A DNA stretch of 64,000 nt. Origin: JAKFWF01 sp963750535. GTDB taxonomy: Bacteria; Pseudomonadota; Alphaproteobacteria; Rhizobiales; Hyphomicrobiaceae. The number at the start of each line of letters is the position of its first letter. Within the stretch, counting starts at the first letter, position 1. Positions 1 to 7,753 of this stretch are shown here, piece by piece. The stretch covers positions 62,001 through 126,000 of the forward strand of contig CAVVRF010000040.1 in the NCBI GenBank assembly GCA_963750535.1, read 5' to 3'. The notes under the pieces are model-generated. The model was not told the origin of the DNA. It searched no databases and was given only the letters and a program-made list of their open reading frames with translations. A program made the position numbers and the translations under genes.

Positions 1-184
1 TGTCGTTCAACACGTAGCGGGTGAAGAACTGCAGGAAGACGCTGAGCGCCATCAGCCCGAACACCGCGAGAGTGACCCAGTCCTCCGGCGCGTAGTGGCT
101 GAGATCGGCCTCGTGCGGTTGCTCATCGAAGGTCTTGGCGATCTCCTCGCCGGTGACCTGGGTATGGATCTCGGTGGTGGTCAT
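1..184 (-). CDS. dctQ: TRAP transporter small permease DctQ (partial, N-terminus)
   Basis: The reverse strand from an ATG at 184 reads a hydrophilic leader of about 37 residues, then a first membrane segment ending in FFTRYVLND. That ending is typical of DctQ, the four-helix small membrane subunit of tripartite ATP-independent periplasmic transporters. The C-terminal two thirds lie beyond the left edge, where the large permease DctM would also be expected. It lies downstream of dctP on the same strand, separated by a palindromic element. The call rests on about 61 residues plus context. Confidence 0.75.
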   Translation of the reverse strand, partial: MTTTEIHTQVTGEEIAKTFDEQPHEADLSHYAPEDWVTLAVFGLMALSVFLQFFTRYVLND

Positions 185-547
185 TGTGCGCCTGCTGCTT
201 CGGATCAATCGTCATTGCATTGCGGAACTGACTGCCGGCGATAACCACGCGCATCATCACCCGGCCAGCCATTGACGACCCGCACCCTCCCCACGCGTCC
301 CCGGAATTCGTCGCGCCTTCGCGGCGCATGTCCGGGGTCTTTGCCTGTCTCGGCGTGGCACGATCCCATCCATCCGCCACTGGTAAAGATCCCGGACAAG
401 CCCGCCCGCATCAGTGGTGCACTCCGCGACATCTTTGCGGGCTTTCCGGGAACGCGTGGGGAGGGGGTGATGCTTCATTCGACCACTAGCGTAGAGGCTG
501 CTTGGGTAAAGCGGTGTCCAGGCTGAGCCCAGGCACCGACCTCGACC
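185..547. other. Gene-free stretch between dctP and dctQ
   Basis: This 363-bp gap inside the TRAP operon has no convincing gene. It is dominated by the nested inverted repeat at 283-469. The short frames crossing it on both strands have no recognisable protein features and follow the palindrome. Confidence 0.7.
283..469. repeat. Nested imperfect palindrome (REP/MITE-like) between dctP and dctQ
   Basis: The outer arms are 283-306 and 444-469. They pair over about 24 bp with one mismatch and a 2-base gap; both contain ACGCGT and a C/G-rich end. Inner arms at 330-345 (GTCCGGGGTCTTTGCC) and 382-397 (GGTAAAGATCCCGGAC) pair over 16 bp with only two G-T type differences. The whole can fold as a long RNA hairpin. 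Inference: it may reduce or stabilise expression of dctQ relative to dctP, or it may be an inert interspersed repeat. No transposase is nearby. Confidence 0.7.
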
Positions 548-1522
548 TCACTTCACCGCCTGGATCCTGTCCCAGTCGGCCTTGCGGTAGCCGTAGGTAT
601 CGAACGAAGCGTTCTTCAGCACCGCGTCGAGAAACACCTTCTTGTCGATCTCGGTGACGGTGAGGCCCTTCGACTTGAACACGTCGACGAGCTTGCCTTC
701 GTTGACCTTGATCTCGGCCGTCGCCTTGGCAGCGGCTTCCTGGGCGACGTCGGAGAAGATCTTCTTGTCCTCGGGCGAGAGCTTCGCCCACAGGCCGCCG
801 GCGATCACGGTATTGAGATGGTCGACGATGTGCCCGGTCAGCACGATGTGCTTTTGCACCTCATAGAACTTCTTGGCCTCGATCGTGGTGAGCGGATTCT
901 CCTGCGCCTCGACGGTGCCGTTCTGCAGCGCGAGATAGACCTCGGCGAAAGCGATCGGCGCGGTGTTGGCACCACAGGCGCGCGGCATCGCGAGGTAGGC
1001 CGGCACGTCCGGCACGCGCATCTTCAGTCCCTTCATGTCGCCGCAGGTATTGATTGGCCGGTTCGACGAGGTGTGCCGAACGCCGTAGTAGGTGACCGCC
1101 AGGATCTGGTGCGTGGTCTTGTCGGCGTAGCCCTTCGCCAGTTCCTTGAAGATGTCGCTCTTGGTGTAGGCGAGCAGATGGTCCGCATCGCGGAAGGTGT
1201 ACGGGTAATACGTCACGCCGATTGGGGGATAGCTCTTGGCGGCGAAGCTCGAGCCCGAGATGATGATGTCGACCGAGCCCAGCGACAGGCCCTGGTTGAT
1301 GTCGGTCTCCTTGCCGAGCTGAGACGCGGGATAGACGTCGACGGTGTAGCGGCCGTTGGTGCGCTTGGCGATTTCGCCCGCGGCCCAGACCGAGGCAGTG
1401 TGGAACGGCTCCGACGTCTCGTAGACGTGCGCCCACTTGAGCTTGGTCTGCGCCATCGCCGGTGCGACGGCGAGTGTCGCCGCGGCAAGCGTGGCAAGCG
1501 CCGTGATCGTGCGTCTCATCAT
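548..1522 (-). CDS. dctP: TRAP transporter substrate-binding protein DctP
   Basis: Periplasmic solute-binding subunit of a TRAP importer, 324 residues, the usual size. A signal peptide covers about residues 1-25 (hydrophobic run ending AMA-QT). The body has DctP features: LKWAHVYE near the N-terminus, GLKMRVPDVPAY, and the region AFAEVYLALQNGTVEAQENP, which in this family carries ligand-contacting residues. The start at 1522 is preceded by GGAGGAAAAATCA, a strong ribosome site. The ATG overlaps the gntR stop by four bases, so translation is probably coupled. Context suggests a sugar-acid ligand, but the ligand cannot be read from sequence. Confidence 0.9.
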   Translation of the reverse strand: MMRRTITALATLAAATLAVAPAMAQTKLKWAHVYETSEPFHTASVWAAGEIAKRTNGRYTVDVYPASQLGKETDINQGLSLGSVDIIISGSSFAAKSYPPIGVTYYPYTFRDADHLLAYTKSDIFKELAKGYADKTTHQILAVTYYGVRHTSSNRPINTCGDMKGLKMRVPDVPAYLAMPRACGANTAPIAFAEVYLALQNGTVEAQENPLTTIEAKKFYEVQKHIVLTGHIVDHLNTVIAGGLWAKLSPEDKKIFSDVAQEAAAKATAEIKVNEGKLVDVFKSKGLTVTEIDKKVFLDAVLKNASFDTYGYRKADWDRIQAVK

Positions 1523-2319
1523 TGATTTTTCCTCCTGGCTCTCGTGACTCGATTTGGTTGTGATTGGCTGCTGCTGCTGCCTGCCGGCCGCGACACCGCC
1601 GCACTTCTGGTCGGCCGCACCGGCGTTTCGCCGAAGCTTTCCGAGAAACGCTCCTGCGACCGCTGTAGATGGGCCTGCATGGCGGCGCGTGCGCCTGAGC
1701 CGTCCTTGGCCGCGAGACGATCGCGGATCGCCTGATGCTCGGCGACGGCCGCGCACCAGCTATCGGCGTTCTCGAAGTAGCTGGCGAGCTGCGCGAAGTA
1801 GGGATTGACGCGCTGGTCGAACAGCTCGCCGACCACCATCGTCACTGCGTCATTGCCGAGGATGTTGGCGATGGCGATGTGGAAGGCGCGATCGACCTGC
1901 ATGCTGTGGGGACCGGGATGCTCGGCGCGGCGCATGCGGGCAATGACGCGGTCGACCTTGCGGATGTCGGCCGGCGTCGCGACCCGTGCCGCTTCCTCGG
2001 CGACGGCACCCTCGATCAGCGCGCGGGCCTTCAGCAGCTCGAAGGGACCGGCTGCCGGAGCTACGGTCGCCGCCGGCGGCTCGGGCGGCGGCGGTAACAC
2101 ATAGATGCCGGAGCCGACGCGAATGCGCACCCGGCCATCGACCTCGAGCGCAATCAGCGCCTCGCGAACCGTGGGACGGGAAATCCCGAGCTGCAGTGCA
2201 AGCTCGCGCTCGGTCGGCAGGCGCTCGCCGACGGCAAATTCGCCCTGGTCGATCAGCTCGCGCAGCTGATCGGCGACCTGGCGATAAAGTCGGCGCGGCT
2301 CGACCGATTTGATGGGCAA
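1519..2319 (-). CDS. GntR-family (FadR/FCD) transcriptional regulator
   Basis: A 266-residue regulator. Residues about 8-75 form the GntR winged helix (LPTERELALQLGISRPTVREAL), and residues about 90-235 form an all-helical FCD ligand domain with conserved histidines (FHIAIA, EHQAI). The C-terminal 30 residues are low-complexity Ser/Gln/Arg. The start is TTG at 2319. It is co-transcribed with dctP and, judging by the palindrome just upstream, probably represses its own operon. FCD regulators of this kind commonly respond to small organic or sugar acids. Confidence 0.9.
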   Translation of the reverse strand: MPIKSVEPRRLYRQVADQLRELIDQGEFAVGERLPTERELALQLGISRPTVREALIALEVDGRVRIRVGSGIYVLPPPPEPPAATVAPAAGPFELLKARALIEGAVAEEAARVATPADIRKVDRVIARMRRAEHPGPHSMQVDRAFHIAIANILGNDAVTMVVGELFDQRVNPYFAQLASYFENADSWCAAVAEHQAIRDRLAAKDGSGARAAMQAHLQRSQERFSESFGETPVRPTRSAAVSRPAGSSSSQSQPNRVTRARRKNQ

Positions 2320-2380
2320 CTGATGAGCCCTTGCTCGACGTTTCCTGGGATTGCGCCCGTGTTGTCACAGTGCGCATTTT

Positions 2381-2405
2381 GGTCAATTGGTATGACCACT
2401 TGACC
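2381..2405. promoter_or_regulatory. Putative GntR/FadR-type operator, 25-bp near-perfect palindrome
   Basis: The site is centred on base 2393. Its core TGGT-ATG-ACCA (2388-2398) matches the TGGT-N3-ACCA consensus of FadR-subfamily GntR proteins. It is framed by GGTCAA (2381-2386) and TTGACC (2400-2405), which pair with each other. Apart from the central triplet only one position pair mismatches. It lies 62 bp upstream of gntR, just downstream of a plausible -10, a good place for repression. Confidence 0.75.
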
Positions 2406-2436
2406 TTATGCAACCGCATCCCCGCTGCAGTGTCAA
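2406..2436 (-). promoter_or_regulatory. Candidate sigma-70 promoter of gntR-dctPQ
   Basis: On the reverse strand TTGACA (2436-2431) is followed after 18 bp by TGCATA (2412-2407), directly abutting the operator palindrome. The -35 is perfect and the -10 is weak. A regulator bound at 2381-2405 would cover the transcription start. Confidence 0.45.
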
Positions 2437-2450
2437 GCCGGCATGTGGCG

Positions 2451-3965
2451 CTAGCTGAATTCACCCACAGTGCGGCGCGCGCCGACCTCGACGAGACGCA
2501 CGTAGGCGCGATCGACGGCGCGGCGGAAGGCGTCGTTGGCCGGCAGGTCGCGGCCGAACACGACCTCGACACCCAGCAGCGCCTTGACGCGCTCGATGGG
2601 TCTGTCGCCGGCTCTTGCGAGCGCAGCGCGGAACGTCTCGAACAGAGGGTCACGAACGTCGATTGGCCTGCCCTGCTCGTCGACGCCTCCGACATAGACC
2701 ATCCACGCGGCCACCACGAGTGCCAGTCGCTCGATCGGCAAGCCTTGTGCGAGCCGCAGCCGGATGGTCGCCAGGATGCGCTGCGGCAGCTTCTGCGAGC
2801 CGTCCATGGCGATCTGCCAGGTGCGATGGCGGATCGCCGGGTTGTCGTAGCGTGCGAGCAGAGAGGCGCCATATTCAGCAAGGTTCGTGGCTGGCGGTGG
2901 TGGCGTCACCGGGATGATCTCCTCGCGCCACAGTGCTTCGACGAAGCGGCGATAGGCCGGGTCGGCGGCGCAGTCGCCGATTGTCGCGTGGCCGCCGAGG
3001 TACCCGAGATAGGCCAATGCCGAGTGTGAGCCGTTGAGCAGGCGCAGCTTCATGTTCTCGAATGGTGCCACGTCGGACACCAATTCAGCTCCGACGCGTT
3101 CCCACGCCGGGCGTTTGCCGTCCATGAAGCGATCCTCGATCACCCATTGCCGGAACGGCTCGTGGGCCACGGGTGCGGCATCGTGGAGTCCGGTCAACCG
3201 CTCGGCGGCGGCGATATCGGCCTCGGTCGCAGCTGGCACGATGCGGTCGACCATGGTCGACGGGAACGCGCCGTTGGCTTCGATCCAGGCGGCGAGGCCG
3301 TCATCGCGCAACGCGGCGAAGTCGCGAGCGAGGCCGGCCACTAGCGCGCCGTTGTGGGGCAGGTTGTCGCAACAGAGCACGGTGAAGGGCGCAAGGCCGT
3401 TCATGCGTCTCCGAGCTAGTGCCGCGACGATCGCCCCGATGGCCGAGCAGGGCGCGGCCGGATTTTCGAGGTCGCGGCGGATGTCCGGATGCGCCTGCTG
3501 CAGCCGGCCGGTCGCCGGGTCGTGACAATAGCCCTTTTCGGTGATGGTCAGGCTGACGATGCGGATCGACGGCGCCGCCATCAATGCCACGGTGGCTTGC
3601 GGGTTCTCGGCGGTCACCTGCACACCGGTGACGCATCCGATGATGCGCGCGGTCTCGCCGGCGGCCTCGCGACACAGCGTGGCATAGAGCCCATTCTGTG
3701 GCTCCAGCCTGTCGCGCTGATCGGGGCGTCGCAGGCTGATGCCGGTGACGCCCCACGGACCGAATTCACAGTCGAGGGCATCGTCGGTGAAGTCGCAAAG
3801 ATGAGCGCGCGCAAATGCCCCTAGTCCAAGATGCGCGATGCCCGAGGCAAGTCGTGCGCGGTCATACCTGTAAACCCTGGTTCCGGGGCTGCGGCTTGCT
3901 ATGGTCGCGGCGGTGAGCCGCCTGTGAGCCGATCTCGATGGAAACTCTTCAGAAGGCGCGGCCAC
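2451..3965 (-). CDS. Mannitol dehydrogenase family protein (fructuronate reductase-like)
   Basis: NAD-dependent polyol/sugar-acid dehydrogenase of the long-chain UxuB/MtlK family, about 504 residues. The N-terminal motif is IAHLGLGAFARAHLCDF (nucleotide-binding start). The C-terminal half carries KLRLLNGSHSALAYLGYL, which contains the family Lys-x5-Asn-x2-His catalytic pattern. I prefer a GTG start at 3965 because GGGAGG sits five bases ahead of it; an ATG at 3992 lacks such a site and adds nine residues. It lies upstream of the gntR-TRAP unit on the same strand, so a sugar acid or alditol is the likely imported substrate. Exact substrate unresolved. Confidence 0.88.
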   Translation of the reverse strand: MAAPSEEFPSRSAHRRLTAATIASRSPGTRVYRYDRARLASGIAHLGLGAFARAHLCDFTDDALDCEFGPWGVTGISLRRPDQRDRLEPQNGLYATLCREAAGETARIIGCVTGVQVTAENPQATVALMAAPSIRIVSLTITEKGYCHDPATGRLQQAHPDIRRDLENPAAPCSAIGAIVAALARRRMNGLAPFTVLCCDNLPHNGALVAGLARDFAALRDDGLAAWIEANGAFPSTMVDRIVPAATEADIAAAERLTGLHDAAPVAHEPFRQWVIEDRFMDGKRPAWERVGAELVSDVAPFENMKLRLLNGSHSALAYLGYLGGHATIGDCAADPAYRRFVEALWREEIIPVTPPPPATNLAEYGASLLARYDNPAIRHRTWQIAMDGSQKLPQRILATIRLRLAQGLPIERLALVVAAWMVYVGGVDEQGRPIDVRDPLFETFRAALARAGDRPIERVKALLGVEVVFGRDLPANDAFRRAVDRAYVRLVEVGARRTVGEFS

Positions 3966-4270
3966 GATGTCCTCCCAGCAAGTCCGCTTCATGCACGCTG
4001 CCAGCGAGCATGCCTCGGGTAGCGATACCAGGGGTCATGTTGGAACCCCCTCGAGACCTGACATTATCTGCGATCATCTGCGCTGGCTGTCACGCTCGTC
4101 GAGTGATGGCCACTACCCAAAACCGGAGCACCCTGCGGGACCAAGGTCACCCCGACCGAAGATGCAAACCCTGATTGTTGTGTGCGAGCGTCGCCCCCGG
4201 GGCTGACAACGCTGGGCTTCACAGCCTAGATTGGTGCGGACCATCAGGGTCTGATTTCAGGGAGACTGAT

Positions 4271-4564
4271 ATGAGAACGATTGTGCTCATTGCTGCTTCG
4301 GTCATGTGTGCTACGTCGGCCATCGCCCAAACAGCAACTCCGAAAGCGCCGGCACCCGCGGCTGCCGCACCGGCTGCGCCACCAACCTGCAAAGCGCAAG
4401 CGGCAGAGAAAAAATTGGCTGGTGCGGCGCTGAAGAGCTTCATGGGCAAGTGTCAGAAGGATGCTGGAGCGGCCTGCACGAAAACGGCAGACGAGAAGAA
4501 GCTGGCTGGAGCCGCCAAGAAAAGCTTTACCACGAAGTGCACAACCGACGCCGTAGGATCATAG
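4271..4564 (+). CDS. PsiF-repeat family secreted small protein
   Basis: A 97-residue protein. A signal peptide ends at AIAQ (about residue 20), an Ala/Pro linker follows, then two PsiF-type repeats sharing EKKLAGAALKSFMGKCQ and EKKLAGAAKKSFTTKC, each with spaced cysteines. PsiF proteins are phosphate-starvation-linked in Escherichia coli, but their biochemical role is unknown. GGGAGA precedes the ATG. A clear Pho box is not visible upstream; only a CTGTCAC half-like word occurs near 4090. Confidence 0.85.
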   Translation: MRTIVLIAASVMCATSAIAQTATPKAPAPAAAAPAAPPTCKAQAAEKKLAGAALKSFMGKCQKDAGAACTKTADEKKLAGAAKKSFTTKCTTDAVGS

Positions 4565-5198
4565 GGCCGGTCATGCGGGCGTGCCCTGACCCGCATTGCG
4601 ATGCCCGCTCCTTGCGCAGAATCGGGTGATGTCAGCCTCGTGGCCTATGCATTGTCGTAGTGCAAGGCGTCGCGGCCTCATTGCAGCGACGCTCCGTCTC
4701 CCGCGCCTCGTGCAGGATGCGACGGTTGCAGGCTCTGGTGTGCGTCCGTGCGGATGCATGATCGCGTAGTTGGTCCGCAACCAAGCCGCTTGAAAGCCTG
4801 GGATCGTCGTGAGCATGGCAAACGCAAGTGCGACAAGCTCCACAGTTCTTGCCGCCAACGCACACGCCAACCCGAGCATCAGGCATTGAGGTGGGCCAGG
4901 CGCTTCTTGCCTGACCCACCATGTGGCGCCTCGATGGCGATACGCAGCCAACGTCGAGACGTTGAAGATCACCGGCACTTACGCGGGACATGGCCACCGA
5001 ATGATCGCTTATGAGGACAACGTCAACGCGAACCTCATTATTCCCATCGATGCCGCAATGGCTGTGGATAGTCGCGCACAGCCCCGCCCGGTATAGCCTC
5101 GAACAAGGTGCCCAGGCCCGCCAATGGCAGGGTTGGACGGATTGGCGAGCGTCGCCGTGCTGCCAGGACCGATGGGTGCAATTCCACCTTCCAACCGA
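4565..5198. other. 634-bp stretch without a supportable gene
   Basis: It lies between the psiF-type gene and the end of the HupE-like gene, so the two flanking genes converge. Several frames of 60-135 codons are open here, but their translations are Arg/Cys/His-rich, lack recognisable domains and overlap one another on opposite strands. No tRNA, hairpin terminator with a U-tract or repeat is evident. It may hold decayed coding sequence. Confidence 0.5.
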
Positions 5199-5801
5199 CT
5201 ATCGCTGCCAATATTGCAGCAAGAACATTGCGCCCGAGGCTGCCACCACGCCCCCGGTCAATCGCAATCCTCCCCAAAGCCATTTCTGCATAGTCGCCAC
5301 CTCGCCGATCAGCACGCCAAAGATGTGCAGCACCGAGGTACTGATCACGAAGCCCAGCGTGTAAAGCACCGGACTGACGGACTTGGGGATCTCCAGGCCA
5401 TGCACGTAACCGTGGCAAGCGCCGAATAACAATACCAGTCCGATGATCGGCCAAGGCCGCACGTGGCGATCGGCGAAGACGATTCCGATTCCCAGTACCA
5501 GCACCGATGCCGCTATCCCCAGCTCCACGTGAAGCACGGTGAACTGCAGGATACCAAGTGCGGCGCTCAGCGTCATGGCACCGACAAATGCCAACGGAAT
5601 TCGCCAGATGTTGTGGCCGCCCAGTTGCGCGCTCACCACGCCGACGCTGATCATGGCGAGCAGGTGGTCCAGCCCGAAAACCGGATGCATTAGCCCGTTG
5701 ACCAGACCCGCATCGCTGCCGCCGGTATGCGCCTGCGCCACGACCGGTCGCAGCAAAATCAGCAGCCATAGACAGGACTTGGCTAGCCGGCAATTACCCA
5801 T
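5199..5801 (-). CDS. HupE/UreJ family membrane protein
   Basis: About 200 residues with a cleavable N-terminal segment (ending VAQAHTGG) and five or six further membrane helices. It carries the family signatures HPVFGLDHLLAMISVG and ACHGYVHGLE. Their His/Asp residues are thought to bind nickel or cobalt in HupE/UreJ transporters. No urease or hydrogenase gene is nearby, so a general metal-transport role is inferred. The ATG at 5801 overlaps the end of the upstream membrane gene by 8 bp; longer starts add a hydrophilic leader without family support. Confidence 0.85.
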   Translation of the reverse strand: MGNCRLAKSCLWLLILLRPVVAQAHTGGSDAGLVNGLMHPVFGLDHLLAMISVGVVSAQLGGHNIWRIPLAFVGAMTLSAALGILQFTVLHVELGIAASVLVLGIGIVFADRHVRPWPIIGLVLLFGACHGYVHGLEIPKSVSPVLYTLGFVISTSVLHIFGVLIGEVATMQKWLWGGLRLTGGVVAASGAMFLLQYWQR

Positions 5802-6228
5802 CTCGGCCGACGTCACGGGCCAGCCAGTAAGCGACAATGGTGAGCGAGACCAGCACCGCGGCAATGATGAGATTTGGGGGAAAAGTCATGCCCCCAAGCT
5901 TCAGGACTGGAACGTTGTCGGCCGCCAGCAAGCTCGTGCCGGGAATCAGGGCCTCGATATAGAAGAAGGGGGTCCAGGCGGCGGCCGCGAATAATGCGGC
6001 CACCTTCACACCAATCCCCGGCTCATCACTCTTACGCCACAGGAGCCAGAGGACGATCAGGCTCGCTGCATCGAGGAACAGCAAGAACAGCGCATCATGA
6101 AAGCGCGCATGCGGGTGCCAGGCGGGATTGAACAAATGGGTGGAATTCCAGTCGACCGCCGTTGCTATGGTCGCTCCGACTACCAGCACGAAGCTGAGGA
6201 TCAACTTGCCTAATCTGCTTCGCTTCAT
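5794..6228 (-). CDS. Uncharacterised four-helix membrane protein
   Basis: 144 residues with four strong hydrophobic segments at about 9-26, 43-62, 73-92 and 113-137. A loop HLFNPAWHPHARFHD between the first two is rich in histidine. AAGGGGGA precedes the ATG at 6228. It overlaps the HupE-like gene and is surely co-transcribed with it. I do not recognise the family with certainty. The His-rich loop would suit metal handling, but that is inference from the neighbour. Confidence 0.75.
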   Translation of the reverse strand: MKRSRLGKLILSFVLVVGATIATAVDWNSTHLFNPAWHPHARFHDALFLLFLDAASLIVLWLLWRKSDEPGIGVKVAALFAAAAWTPFFYIEALIPGTSLLAADNVPVLKLGGMTFPPNLIIAAVLVSLTIVAYWLARDVGRDG

Positions 6229-6310
6229 CGTGTCCCCCTTGTAGCTGTGGAGCGGTAATCATTGAGATCAAGATTGCGTCCGATCCATTGGCGCGCCGCC
6301 AATGCCGGGA

Positions 6311-7558
6311 CTACGCGGCCTGCTCGCGCTTCGTGTCCGGCCGCTCCAATTCGGCCAGCCGCCGTTCCTCGTCCAGCATATAGTCGCGGGTGAGCGGCAG
6401 GGCTCGCTGGTGCTTCGCCAATTGGATCTGGAACACCATCAGCCCCTGATAGCGGAATGCTGTTTCAGAGGCTGCCAGGTAGAATTCCCACATGCGGCAA
6501 AAGGTGTCGCCGAGCAGGTGTTCAGCTTTGTGCCGATTGGCAAGAAAACGTGTCCGCCAGTGCCGCAGCGTCTCCGCATAGTGCAGCCTCAGGATCTCGA
6601 CGTCGGTAACGAAGAGGCCCGATCGCTCGATCGCCGGCAGGACTTCGCTGAGCGCTGGAATGTAGCCACCCGGGAAGATGTACTTGGCGATGAAAGGATT
6701 GGTTACAGCGGGCGTGTCGAACCGGCCGATGGAGTGGATCAGTGCGACGCCGTCGTCATTGAGCAGTGCTGCAACCTTGTCGAAGTAGGTTTGATAGTGG
6801 TTGACGCCGACGTGCTCGAACATGCCGACCGAAACGATCCGGTCGAAGTAGCCTTTGACGTGGCGGTAATCCCGCAGGTCGAACCGCACGGAGCCCTTTA
6901 AGGCAGTGTCCTTCACCCTGGCTCGCGCGACTTGCAGTTGTTCGACGGACAGCGTGATGCCCGTTATATCGACCAGTGCAATGCTCGCCAGATAGAGATC
7001 GAGGCCGCCCCAGCCGGAGCCAATGTCGAGAACCCGATGGCCCTTCTTCAGTGCCAGCTTGGCCGCGATATGACGTTTCTTGGCGCGCTGCGCTTCATCC
7101 AGATCGCTGGTGTCATGGAAGTACGCGCACGAGTACTGCCGGTCGGCGTCGAGAAACAGATCGTAGATTGCGCCGTTGATATCGTAGTGATGGGCAACAT
7201 TGGCTCGCGCGCGGGGGGCGGGGTTGTACTGCTGCATGCGCTTCGACAGGCGCCGGACGCTGTCGAGCGCGCAGACCCAGCGTGGCAACGGTTGCCGTTC
7301 CGCATTGCTCAGCATGATCTCGAGGAAATCGTAGATTGTGCCCGCCTCGACCACGAGGCGACCCTGCATGTAGGCCTCGCCGAGCACCATTTGTGGATTG
7401 AATGCGAGGCCACGCTCCAGACGGCGATCTGACAGACGCAGGACAACAGCCGTCCCGGTGCGATCACCAAAGGCGTGACATTTGCCGTCACTATCAATCA
7501 CCTCTAGATTGCCTGCCATGACGGTTCGATCGAAGATGAGTTTCAGCGGAGCAAACAT
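6311..7558 (-). CDS. cfa: Cyclopropane-fatty-acyl-phospholipid synthase family protein
   Basis: S-adenosylmethionine-dependent enzyme that methylenates unsaturated acyl chains of membrane phospholipids; 415 residues, normal length. The SAM-binding loop VLDIGSGWGG is at about 176-185. ARANVAHHYDINGAIYDLFLD, the start of the catalytic domain, is at about 117-137. The YSCAYF and GMFEHVG motifs of the family are present. A Shine-Dalgarno AGGAGG lies about 13 bases ahead of the start. It is divergent from the AidB-like gene. Confidence 0.93.
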   Translation of the reverse strand: MFAPLKLIFDRTVMAGNLEVIDSDGKCHAFGDRTGTAVVLRLSDRRLERGLAFNPQMVLGEAYMQGRLVVEAGTIYDFLEIMLSNAERQPLPRWVCALDSVRRLSKRMQQYNPAPRARANVAHHYDINGAIYDLFLDADRQYSCAYFHDTSDLDEAQRAKKRHIAAKLALKKGHRVLDIGSGWGGLDLYLASIALVDITGITLSVEQLQVARARVKDTALKGSVRFDLRDYRHVKGYFDRIVSVGMFEHVGVNHYQTYFDKVAALLNDDGVALIHSIGRFDTPAVTNPFIAKYIFPGGYIPALSEVLPAIERSGLFVTDVEILRLHYAETLRHWRTRFLANRHKAEHLLGDTFCRMWEFYLAASETAFRYQGLMVFQIQLAKHQRALPLTRDYMLDEERRLAELERPDTKREQAA

Positions 7559-7753
7559 CGAAGGACACGCCTCCTATGCTGGCGATTGGACCGACGATCC
7601 AAACGCTGGCGCAACAGTTTGCAGCCATGCACTCAAGCATGGATTGACCTACTAAAATATCGCGCGGCCGCTGGTTGTTCAATCCGCAGCGATGATTTGG
7701 GTTCCGCTTATGGAACCGTGAAATCGCGCTGCCCATTGGTCCGAAATATCGCC

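Noticed and set aside
4085..4105. Pho box upstream of the PsiF-repeat gene
   Set aside because: Only one half (CTGTCAC) is present; the second CTGTCAT-like half at the right spacing is missing.
4571..4997. Overlapping 121- and 135-codon reverse frames
   Set aside because: Cys/His/Arg-rich, no ribosome site or domain, and they compete with each other in different frames.
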